Source: Longitalea arenae
Lineage (GTDB): Bacteria; Bacteroidota; Bacteroidia; Chitinophagales; Chitinophagaceae
Length of the DNA stretch: 64,000 nt
Direction: 5' to 3'
Assembly: GCF_016924755.1 (NCBI RefSeq)
Contig: NZ_JAFFJX010000005.1
Span: 248,001 to 312,000 of the forward strand
Shown here: in pieces, positions 45,488-53,257 of the stretch
Layout: each line of letters opens with the position of its first letter
Position numbering within the stretch: the first letter of the stretch is position 1
Notes under the pieces: model-generated
Databases searched by the model: none
What the model was told of the DNA's origin: nothing
The model's input: only the letters and a program-made list of their open reading frames with translations
Program-made: the position numbers and the translations under genes

Positions 45488-48400
45488 ATGTGATAATAAA
45501 CTTAATCAAAACTCGAAGACCTTATATATGTTATTTGCTTCTACCGCTTTTCGTATCAGAACGGCAGCGCTTGTTCTAATGATCATGATGGTACAGTTTG
45601 CAACAGCAGGTGGGCAAGGCTATGCTGATGCCAAACCCGTGGTAAAAAGATTTGATTTCGATAACCCATACACCGTAGGGTGGCCTGCCTGGTTACAGGG
45701 CTGCGACAGCTTGAACCGGATTTTATCAGGACCGCTTACGGCTGGCAATGTAAGTTACCGGTGGCAGCCAGCCTATGCAAACTGGCTGGAACATGCAGGT
45801 GAAGAAGCGGTATCGGATTTTATAGGCGGCTATTTTTTCATTGATGCCAATGCGCTATATACATTCAGAGATCCAAGCATCCGGTTGTACCAGGCCTATG
45901 AAAGCATAACATTTGATGTAGGGTTTGAAACAGCGGTTGGCGATGAGTTTACCGCGGACATAATCTCCCTGGGCTCACAAGTGCCGGCGCCGTCTAACAA
46001 CACAGGCAGTGCCAATAGTGATATGAATTGGGTACTGGCAAAAAGCTTTGATGAAAATGGCAATGTGACCGGGGAGAGCAAACAATTTTTTGATAACAGC
46101 GGCCGGGCCTTGCAATCCCAAACCAAAACAAAATACAGGAAAGATGCAACCACTGCTTTTACGCACGTGTTTGCAAGCCAGCCGGTACGGGATGCGCTGG
46201 GAAGAGACGCCATGGCAACTATGTCGGCTCCTATAGACAACAGCGAATTTATTTATAAGCCCGATTTTGTTCGTAACAGTAGTGATGGCGCGTATGATTA
46301 TAAGAATTTCGACCGGTTTAAACCTGCAGATTTGGAAACAGATAAAACTAATAACCCCGATCCGGTAGGTGGACAAAACGTCCCGGGCACTTTAGGATGG
46401 TATTATAGCGCCAACAATACCTGGGAACCTTATACGCCGACAACTCAATATCCATTTAGCCGTGTAACCTATTATCGCGACGGCACCGGTAACACAAAGA
46501 AGTCAGCAGTTGCCGGAGAGGTCTTTAGAATGGGTAATGGCCATGAAGTGAGTAATTATGTTACGCCTGTAGTAAGTGAGCTGGATCATTATTTACAGGT
46601 GCGCAATCAGTTTTTCCCTGCTGCAGAAATGGGATCATTCCAAACTACCATGGTAAATGAAGCCATCCAAACAGTATCAATTGATGCCAATGGTAGAATG
46701 GGAATACTTATACAGGATAAAGGGGGAAGAACGCTGTTCTCGGCCCGGCCGGGAAGCGACCTGGTGGTAAACAATGCGGCCAAAGTTAAAGGTGGAGAAA
46801 TATTTTACTTTAGGCTCTTTACTGCTGGAACCGTAACCCTTAGTTCTGCTTCCAATATTTTTTATAATATGGAAACGGAGCTGCCGGTAAACATTGGCAC
46901 GGGCGGTTCTGTAGCAGCAGGATACTACAAAGTGGTGAATACGGGAACTTCATTGCTGACAGTGAACTATAGCAATGGGTATACTGACATAGCTTATGAC
47001 TTTTACAACCAGTTAGGTCAACTGGTCGCTACCATAGCACCTGAAGGGGTGAAAAAATTGTTAAACGGAGGCCTGAATAATTATGCTACGAAAAATGATA
47101 TTCCTTTCATTACGTTGAGCGAATATGATGTTCAGGGGCGGTTGGTAAAAGCTACTTCCACTGAAGAGGGAATCAGTGAAATGATATATCGCGCTGATGG
47201 AAAGATCAGGTTTTCACAAAATGCAGACCAAAAAATTAACGGCCGTTACAGTTATACAAATTATGACAAGTTTGGAAGAGCGATTGAAAGCGGAGAATAT
47301 AAGCCGGAAGCAGGTGGTATTCCTTTCAATAGTGATCTTACTGCGGCTACTAATCCTATGCGCGATATTCTGGAAGATTTTAGCCCAACAGGTGGATTGA
47401 TAAACGGTACCAGGAAAGACGTGATCATGACGTTATATGATGTCGCGAATAATAGTCATGGAGTAGCATATCTTCAGAACGAAGAGTTCCTGGGCGGTAA
47501 GGTAAGTATGACCAGAAAGTATGCCATTATTGCAAACAATTCTCCTAATAATTCCGACCTAATAAGTGGCACCTGGTATAATTATGATGAAGAAGGAAAG
47601 GTGTTGTGGACAATTCATTACATAAAAGGCCTGGGCTTTAAAACAACCGATTATACCTATGACAACCTAGGCCGCCTGGTCAAAAAGGATTTTCAAAAAA
47701 ACCCTCCTGCTTCTTCTGCTGAGCGCTTTATTCATTATTACGATTATGATCCTGCTACCCAAAAACTATGGAAAGTATTTACCAGTGTTGATGATGTAAC
47801 GAGGGTGCTGCAGGCTACCTATGTATACTATCTGCATGGACCGTTAAAACGGGTAGAACTGGCTACTGATCTGCAGGGTTTAGATTATATCTATACTTTG
47901 CAGGGCGCTTTAAAGGCTGTCAATAACAGCGACAAGTTTAAAGATCCTGGGGGCGATGGTAGTAGCAATGCTTTCAACGCCGATGCCTTTGGAATGGTGC
48001 TGGATTATTATCCCGGGGATTATCAAAACAGCCGTACAAGCGGTATACTACCCATCAAAGGAGTAAATACGCTTGGCTTTGGAGCTGATAGCTATACAGG
48101 TGATATAAAAGCCATGACCTGGTTTAGTAAAAAGCCCACTGCTATTGCTGGTTCAACGCCTGGCGTAGAGGAACCTACCACCTATGTTTATCAGTACGAT
48201 GAAAAAAGCCAGTTCACCGAGAGCACATGGGGCACAGGTATCAATTTCGATAATACGCCGGCTACATTCACACCAACCGGTTTGAATAAAGAGATTGTTA
48301 AGAACCCGGCTAATGGCGTTTCTGCATACGATGCTAACGGGAATATCCTGTATCTACAGCGAACAGGTAGATTTACTGATAATTTTACGTATAACTATTT

Positions 48401-49985
48401 AAATTCAACAACCAACTCCGGTAGCGTAAACAATTATAATACTAACAAGCTAGAAAGTGTAATACACAATGCTGCTTCCGGCACACCTGAAACATATGCA
48501 AGATATATATATAATAACTCGGGGCAATTAATTACTGAGTTAAATACTTTTGGCGGTACAGATAAGTCCAAATACATTGAATATAATGCAGCAGGAAAGG
48601 TCATAGCGATATATCGGGATGCGTTGAAGATTCAGAAAGTAGTGGAATATTTATATGATGAAACAGGTGATCAGGTCATAAAAAAATCGTACAACGCCGG
48701 CCAGTTATCTCAGATCACCTATTATATGGGATCTGTGATCTATATACAGCCTGTGACCAATGGAACGTTGGGCAATATAACAGTACAGGAATATGAAATA
48801 CAGGGTGGCGGTGGCCGTCTTGGTACTTTTTACCGGCAGATTCCTGTGTATGCTTACGAATTAAACGACCATTTGGGTAATGTGCGGGCAGTAGTAGCAA
48901 AAAGTGCCAATACCAATACTCTGGAAGTGCGCATGTATACGGATTATTATCCTTTTGGTTCGGAGATCAGGGGCAACGGAGATTACAGGCATGGTTATCA
49001 GGGACAATATGCGACGAAGGAAGCTGAAACTGACTGGAACGCTTTTGAATTAAGAATGTATGACAGCAGGATCGCAAGATGGTTGAGTGTTGACCCTGCT
49101 GGTCAGTTTCACAGCCCATATGTGGCCATGGGAAATAATCCTGTATCAGGTACAGATCCCGACGGCGGATTTGCAAGCTGGCCCGGAGCTCTATTTAACC
49201 AATTGATTACGGGTAACAGAGGTCATATTTATAAAAGTGGAAAACAATGGGGGTATAATTGTGAAAATTGCGGGGTGACGGACGGAAGCGGCGTTTCCTT
49301 TATCTATAGGAATGGGCAGTATAATCGTGCCAGGCATGAGGAAAGAGATAGACGGATGAACGCGGTTAATCTGGAATTTGTCAGGCAGTATGACTATAAT
49401 GCACTAAACCATAATCAACCCACTATTACCCCAAATTACTATAATAAAGGCCAGATAATAGTATCTGATGGTATGGGTGGAACAAGAGCGGTGTGGAATG
49501 AAGCTATAGAAGCGCCGATGATCGATCCGATAGATTTTGGAGTTGGAATTGTTTCAGCGTTTTATAAGACGACCGGTAAGGCTGCTGTAGCTGGATCAAT
49601 TAACTTCATGCAAAGCAATGACAAATTCTTTATATACGCAAGCAGGGCTGCGCCAAAAGAAGGATATTTGGATGTGATAATACATGGTTCGCCTTTGCTG
49701 GTTGAAACAAAAACAGGACATTTGGTGAATCACAGAGTTTTGGCAGCAATGATCAGGAATAATCCAGAATTCCAAGGACAAAGTATAAGGCTCCTTTCAT
49801 GTAGTACCGGAGCATTACCAAATGGATTTGCTCAACGACTTGCTAATAAATTAGGAGTAAAGGTTTTAGCACCCACTGATTTGGTTTGGGCTCATCCTAA
49901 TGGTACCTTAACAATAGGGCCTACAGCATTGTCAAACACTGGCACATGGGAATCTTTTTTTGTTGGAGGAAGATGGAAACCTTAA
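45477..49985 (+). CDS. Rhs-repeat protein with clan CD-like C-terminal tip (cassette 2)
   Basis: This is a 1502-residue secreted Rhs protein whose frame opens with a GTG at 45477 (an 11-base overlap with the preceding gene); a start further in is possible. Its signal region (ALVLMIMMVQFATAG) and repeats parallel cassette 1. The Rhs core lies at ~1125-1228 (YELNDHLGNVRAVVAKS, YDSRIARWLSVDPAGQF, DPVSGTDPDGG). The ~275-residue tip has a block LDVIIHGSP with His1403 and IRLLSCSTG with Cys1442, followed by FAQRLANKLGVKVLAPTD and VWAHPNGTLTIGP. The His-Gly and hydrophobic-block-Cys spacing resembles clan CD peptidase-like domains such as C80 and DUF4347. Activity is unproven. A putative immunity gene follows after 9 bases. 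Confidence 0.87.
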   Translation: MIFKCDNKLNQNSKTLYMLFASTAFRIRTAALVLMIMMVQFATAGGQGYADAKPVVKRFDFDNPYTVGWPAWLQGCDSLNRILSGPLTAGNVSYRWQPAYANWLEHAGEEAVSDFIGGYFFIDANALYTFRDPSIRLYQAYESITFDVGFETAVGDEFTADIISLGSQVPAPSNNTGSANSDMNWVLAKSFDENGNVTGESKQFFDNSGRALQSQTKTKYRKDATTAFTHVFASQPVRDALGRDAMATMSAPIDNSEFIYKPDFVRNSSDGAYDYKNFDRFKPADLETDKTNNPDPVGGQNVPGTLGWYYSANNTWEPYTPTTQYPFSRVTYYRDGTGNTKKSAVAGEVFRMGNGHEVSNYVTPVVSELDHYLQVRNQFFPAAEMGSFQTTMVNEAIQTVSIDANGRMGILIQDKGGRTLFSARPGSDLVVNNAAKVKGGEIFYFRLFTAGTVTLSSASNIFYNMETELPVNIGTGGSVAAGYYKVVNTGTSLLTVNYSNGYTDIAYDFYNQLGQLVATIAPEGVKKLLNGGLNNYATKNDIPFITLSEYDVQGRLVKATSTEEGISEMIYRADGKIRFSQNADQKINGRYSYTNYDKFGRAIESGEYKPEAGGIPFNSDLTAATNPMRDILEDFSPTGGLINGTRKDVIMTLYDVANNSHGVAYLQNEEFLGGKVSMTRKYAIIANNSPNNSDLISGTWYNYDEEGKVLWTIHYIKGLGFKTTDYTYDNLGRLVKKDFQKNPPASSAERFIHYYDYDPATQKLWKVFTSVDDVTRVLQATYVYYLHGPLKRVELATDLQGLDYIYTLQGALKAVNNSDKFKDPGGDGSSNAFNADAFGMVLDYYPGDYQNSRTSGILPIKGVNTLGFGADSYTGDIKAMTWFSKKPTAIAGSTPGVEEPTTYVYQYDEKSQFTESTWGTGINFDNTPATFTPTGLNKEIVKNPANGVSAYDANGNILYLQRTGRFTDNFTYNYLNSTTNSGSVNNYNTNKLESVIHNAASGTPETYARYIYNNSGQLITELNTFGGTDKSKYIEYNAAGKVIAIYRDALKIQKVVEYLYDETGDQVIKKSYNAGQLSQITYYMGSVIYIQPVTNGTLGNITVQEYEIQGGGGRLGTFYRQIPVYAYELNDHLGNVRAVVAKSANTNTLEVRMYTDYYPFGSEIRGNGDYRHGYQGQYATKEAETDWNAFELRMYDSRIARWLSVDPAGQFHSPYVAMGNNPVSGTDPDGGFASWPGALFNQLITGNRGHIYKSGKQWGYNCENCGVTDGSGVSFIYRNGQYNRARHEERDRRMNAVNLEFVRQYDYNALNHNQPTITPNYYNKGQIIVSDGMGGTRAVWNEAIEAPMIDPIDFGVGIVSAFYKTTGKAAVAGSINFMQSNDKFFIYASRAAPKEGYLDVIIHGSPLLVETKTGHLVNHRVLAAMIRNNPEFQGQSIRLLSCSTGALPNGFAQRLANKLGVKVLAPTDLVWAHPNGTLTIGPTALSNTGTWESFFVGGRWKP

Positions 49986-49994
49986 ATATTAATA

Positions 49995-50408
49995 ATGGAC
50001 AACTTCATGACTATTCAAAACTGGCCATATAAGTGGTATGGATTCTGGAAAGAGTATGGCCCTAATTACGCTAAATATCCAAGCGCTTTTGATTTTGTTG
50101 ACAGGAAACGAAATCAATCTTATGATAAGGTAAGACTAAAGGAGTATTTGGATAAAGGGATTGTCGTAGTTTCAACGAGTAGATTGAATTTCCCATCCCC
50201 GTTTACTGGTAAACCAGGTAGAGGAGCTATTTCATATAGAACAGACGGCACATGGATTTGGTTTGATGATTTGTTTGAATATATTGATGCACATGATTTG
50301 GCTATTCCTGATGAATGGTATGAGCATATTAAAAGAAATAACTTTACGGTGCCTGAAATTAAATACGAAGATCTTGATTTAGAGAAATTGCCTTTACCAA
50401 GCCTGTAA
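49995..50408 (+). CDS. Putative immunity protein of cassette 2
   Basis: This is a 137-residue acidic soluble protein (no signal peptide or membrane helix) 9 bases after the Rhs gene. Its centre has RLNFPSPFTGKPGRGAISYR followed by TDGTWIWFDDLFEYIDAHDL and AIPDEWYEHI. As I recall, small genes next to similar LLSCSTG-type tips in actinobacteria carry a comparable DGTW(V/I)WxDDL segment, which would make this a cross-phylum toxin-immunity pair; I could not search. The function as inhibitor of the preceding tip is inferred from position. Confidence 0.7.
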   Translation: MDNFMTIQNWPYKWYGFWKEYGPNYAKYPSAFDFVDRKRNQSYDKVRLKEYLDKGIVVVSTSRLNFPSPFTGKPGRGAISYRTDGTWIWFDDLFEYIDAHDLAIPDEWYEHIKRNNFTVPEIKYEDLDLEKLPLPSL

Positions 50409-50411
50409 ATT

Positions 50412-50450
50412 AAAGCGTGAGATCATCAAGAATTGATGGTCTCACGCTTT
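50412..50450 (+). terminator. Strong hairpin after cassette 2
   Basis: An 18-bp stem (AAAGCGTGAGATCATCAA against TTGATGGTCTCACGCTTT, one G-T pair) with a GAA loop starts 4 bases after the immunity stop codon. The T at its right end is the only T-run. It ends the toxin cassette transcript. Confidence 0.75.
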
Positions 50451-50480
50451 AGATATAAGCTCTTCGTTTTCCGGCACATT

Positions 50481-50519
50481 GCACGTTTATTCCCAAAATC
50501 AGCAGTTTATTGTAAAATG
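50481..50519 (+). repeat. Direct-repeat array C (two clear units, 20/21-bp spacing)
   Basis: Units GCACGTTTATTCCCAAAATCA (50481) and GCAGTTTATTGTAAAATGA (50502) show the same core, and a degenerate third (GGGGCATAAAA) may follow. It lies between the hairpin after cassette 2 and the terminator at 50581, in a gap between convergent operons. TAATTAC at 50549 and GTAATTA at 50565 form an additional inverted repeat. Confidence 0.65.
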
Positions 50520-50580
50520 AGGGGCATAAAAGTGACTGCAATGCGACTTAATTACATTAATAGCGTAATTACTAATGCTG

Positions 50581-50609
50581 CCTATTGGTCTCTGCCAATA
50601 GGTTTTTTT
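50581..50609 (+). terminator. Rho-independent terminator on the + strand
   Basis: Stem CCTATTGG/CCAATAGG (8 bp) with a TCTCTG loop and seven T. It reads on +, ends at the stop codon of the convergent operon and could end a short transcript starting near array C. Confidence 0.85.
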
Positions 50610-51111
50610 AGCCACACCTTTGAATTGTAATATTCTTATTCTTATACCTGATAACAATCATCTCCGCACTGATCTTCTGCACCACATACCCCTCCACCTT
50701 ATCCTTCTCCCGCACCAGCAGCTCCTTACCATTCAACGTGATCGCTCCCAGTTTTATCTTCTTTTGTGGATTCGAGATCATGCCTTCGTACTGGATCGTC
50801 CCTTCTTTATATACTTCCACCGGCGGTTTCACTACAACAGGGGCTGGCATTGGCGCTGCCACCGGTTGCGACAAAGGCGTAACTTCCGCATCCACCGTAT
50901 CAGTGCCCGGAATAAACGGATCGGAATAATCGGCGATCAATGTAAAGCTGTCGGCAGGAGCTGCATAAGCTGCTGTCAGCGTATTGGCAGCTTTGATGGC
51001 CGGCATATGCTCGTCAGGGCTCAGGCCATCTACAACCCTGTAGATGATCAGACCCCATACGACCACTACACCGCCGATCAGTAAATATTTTACAGGTTTT
51101 TGGTTGCTCAT
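50608..51111 (-). CDS. GspC/PilP-like protein
   Basis: This is a 167-residue protein with one N-terminal membrane helix (KYLLIGGVVVVWGLIIYRVV), a Pro/Ala-rich linker (~residues 75-100) and a C-terminal domain with IQYEGMISNPQKKIKLGAI, VREKDKVEGYVVQKI and MIVIRYKNKNITIQ. This is the layout of GspC/PilP: helix, linker and homology-region beta domain that binds the secretin N-domains. It is the last gene of the - operon, 6 bases after the lipoprotein gene. Confidence 0.78.
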   Translation of the reverse strand: MSNQKPVKYLLIGGVVVVWGLIIYRVVDGLSPDEHMPAIKAANTLTAAYAAPADSFTLIADYSDPFIPGTDTVDAEVTPLSQPVAAPMPAPVVVKPPVEVYKEGTIQYEGMISNPQKKIKLGAITLNGKELLVREKDKVEGYVVQKISAEMIVIRYKNKNITIQRCG

Positions 51112-51117
51112 GTGCGC

Positions 51118-51483
51118 TTATTGAATGGTTAAATTCCAGGCTTCGCTGTAATTCGATACGGTGCTGTTATTCTTTGCCCGTACCCGCCATTGGTAAACAC
51201 CTCTATCCAGCTCCAGCACTAATAACTGCCCGGTCACCGGCGTATCGGCTACTACCTTTATTAAAGAATCGAACCGCGGTGCAACCACCTGAAGCTGGTA
51301 TTCGGTAGCACCTTCCAGCTCCTCCCAGTAAAAGCTAACCGCAGAATCCGCCGGCACTCCGTTATTGACGGGCGCTTGTAATACCACCGTTTTATCAACC
51401 AGTGATCTTTCCAACACTTCTTCACAGCTATTTAAACCGGTCAATAGAACGCCCAGCAAAATAAGCCCCTTAGTTTTTATCAT
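51118..51483 (-). CDS. Small lipoprotein with Fn3-like domain
   Basis: This is a 121-residue lipoprotein: signal MIKTKGLILLGVLLTGLNSC with lipobox Cys20. The remaining ~100 residues look like one fibronectin-like beta-sandwich (FYWEELEGATEYQLQVVA, DRGVYQWRVRAKNNST, YSEAWNLTIQ). In the operon it lies between the GspM-like and the GspC-like genes, which is the place where a pilotin or secretin-associated lipoprotein could sit. The assignment is speculative. Its start overlaps the GspM-like gene by 14 bases. Confidence 0.72.
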   Translation of the reverse strand: MIKTKGLILLGVLLTGLNSCEEVLERSLVDKTVVLQAPVNNGVPADSAVSFYWEELEGATEYQLQVVAPRFDSLIKVVADTPVTGQLLVLELDRGVYQWRVRAKNNSTVSNYSEAWNLTIQ

Positions 51484-52015
51484 ATAATTTGGTTACAAGA
51501 TTTTGAATATAGATGATGCAGTTCAAATGGGTCTCCCCCTTATTTACATCTGTATAACTTTTAAATTGCACCGCGCTTACCCGGCCAGCCTTCCATCGTG
51601 TTTCCAGCTCATATACCAGCTTTAAACAATCCAGGTATGCCCCTTCTACATTTACATACCGCGTCAATACGGGCAGGGTGTCTGTTGGTGAAACAGGGTA
51701 GGGCACATAATCTTTCAATATCAGGTTATGACTGTTGCAATAGTTACCTACTATGCTCAACAGGTTTTTTGCATTATCCAGGGTGTCAAGCACAAAAGGT
51801 TCCAGTTGGGCGTTCAGTTGTTTTTCTTTTTGTTCCAGCAACATACCCGATGGCGTTTCGGCGCCCGGTTGCGAGGCTGCCAGTTTATGTTCCTTATAAG
51901 TGCGGTATTCGGCCACTGTGCGGGCGATGGACAACTTATAACAGATCACCAGCGCGAGCACTGCTGCAGCACCCAATAGCTTTATTTTTTTTCCGTATGA
52001 TAGCTTCTTCCACAT
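51470..52015 (-). CDS. GspM/PilO-like inner membrane protein
   Basis: This is a 181-residue protein with an N-terminal membrane helix (KKIKLLGAAAVLALVICYKL), a coiled coil (residues ~30-75) and a ferredoxin-like C-terminal domain (LPVLTRYVNVEGAYLDCLKL, AVQFKSYTDVNKGETHLNC). This fits GspM/PilO, which forms a periplasmic platform with GspL/PilN. It follows the GspL-like gene by one base. Confidence 0.75.
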   Translation of the reverse strand: MWKKLSYGKKIKLLGAAAVLALVICYKLSIARTVAEYRTYKEHKLAASQPGAETPSGMLLEQKEKQLNAQLEPFVLDTLDNAKNLLSIVGNYCNSHNLILKDYVPYPVSPTDTLPVLTRYVNVEGAYLDCLKLVYELETRWKAGRVSAVQFKSYTDVNKGETHLNCIIYIQNLVTKLYDKN

Positions 52016-52016
52016 G

Positions 52017-53255
52017 TTACCTGGTAATGATTTCTAATGAAAAGGTGGCGGTTTCTTTCTCCTTTTTATACAAATAGTTTTTCAGCGCCACAGTTTTAAA
52101 TTCCGGGATTATTTTCAGGTTATTCATGAACTGGTTTATCTCAACCGGGTTTTCACAGGTACCTGTCACCTGAATGGTATCGGTTTTAAAATGCAGGACC
52201 GGAAAATCACCTGATGCATTTCCTTTCAATGGATAGATGGTCATTGATGTTAATAAAGTATTGAACGGGGTCAAACTGGCAATACGGTCTGCATACAAAC
52301 TGGCCCGGCAGGGTTTAAACCAGCCGGACCGGTTCAAAAAATCTTCTTTTTTCCTGAGCCGTTCCTGTATAACGGCCGCCTGTTCTTTCTTTTCCCTGGA
52401 AAAAACCTGGCTTACCTGCAATTCCTTATTCCGGTTGAAATAGTAATTGTAAATGAGAAAGTTTACCAGTAAGATCAGAAAGATGGCCGTGAGTAAAGCC
52501 AATCCGGCGAACCTGTACAGTTTTTGATCCCTGAATTCGCTTCGCTCATTTATCAGGCTGGCAGACTGCAGTGCCGGCGCATGGTGCAGTGAGCCGGTAA
52601 GCATTTGAACGGCGGCAGCAAAGGCGAGTACATAGGCCGGACGAATATATTGATCACCGATGGAATACTCTGCCGTTCTGAACGGCTCATTATCCCGGGC
52701 ATCCAGGCTATCAAAACCGGTTATCTTTTTTTCTGCATTGATCTGCAATGAGAAAAGACTGGTAAAAATGGTCGACTGGTCGTCGAGGTAAATAAAAGGC
52801 AATACCTGCATAACCATCTCAAAGCCCAGCGATGCCTGCAGAATAGTAAAGCCTTCTTTTTGTAAAGCTTGTATGAAAGATTCAATAATCTCTTTCCGGG
52901 CAATGGCTACCACGGAAAAATCGCCGTGGGTATGGGCACTAAAATAAAAATCAGCCGGATTGGCATTGGGCAGTATGGCTATTACAGCATTCTCAATGGC
53001 TTGTGCACCGGCTATTTTTTTTACCAGGATCCCTTTACCGTTGAATACGACGCTCAGGGGTATTTTCTTGTCTGTTTTTTTAGCCAGCTCACTGATTTGC
53101 GTAATGCCTGTTGCTTCCTGTTCACGAATGATCCTGTTCTTCTTACTGCTTATAGTAATACAGTTGATCGTATACCTGCCGTCTGGAAGAAAGATCACTT
53201 CCAGGCCGGTTGCCTTATTCACCTGCACTATTTTCTGTTCAAGCGGCTGCCACAT
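52017..53255 (-). CDS. GspL/PilM-PilN-like platform protein
   Basis: This is a 412-residue protein. Residues 1-230 form a cytoplasmic actin-like PilM/GspL part with poor nucleotide motifs (SVVFNGKGILVKKI, VVAIARKEIIESFIQALQKE, VLPFIYLDDQSTIFTSLFSL). A membrane helix (YRFAGLALLTAIFLILLVNF) and a coiled coil follow. The C-terminal periplasmic part is PilN-like (LHFKTDTIQVTGTCENPVEI, MNNLKIIPEFKTV). A single chain of GspL type links the GspE ATPase to the periplasmic platform. It begins 2 bases after the secretin gene. Confidence 0.75.
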   Translation of the reverse strand: MWQPLEQKIVQVNKATGLEVIFLPDGRYTINCITISSKKNRIIREQEATGITQISELAKKTDKKIPLSVVFNGKGILVKKIAGAQAIENAVIAILPNANPADFYFSAHTHGDFSVVAIARKEIIESFIQALQKEGFTILQASLGFEMVMQVLPFIYLDDQSTIFTSLFSLQINAEKKITGFDSLDARDNEPFRTAEYSIGDQYIRPAYVLAFAAAVQMLTGSLHHAPALQSASLINERSEFRDQKLYRFAGLALLTAIFLILLVNFLIYNYYFNRNKELQVSQVFSREKKEQAAVIQERLRKKEDFLNRSGWFKPCRASLYADRIASLTPFNTLLTSMTIYPLKGNASGDFPVLHFKTDTIQVTGTCENPVEINQFMNNLKIIPEFKTVALKNYLYKKEKETATFSLEIITR

Positions 53256-53257
53256 AC

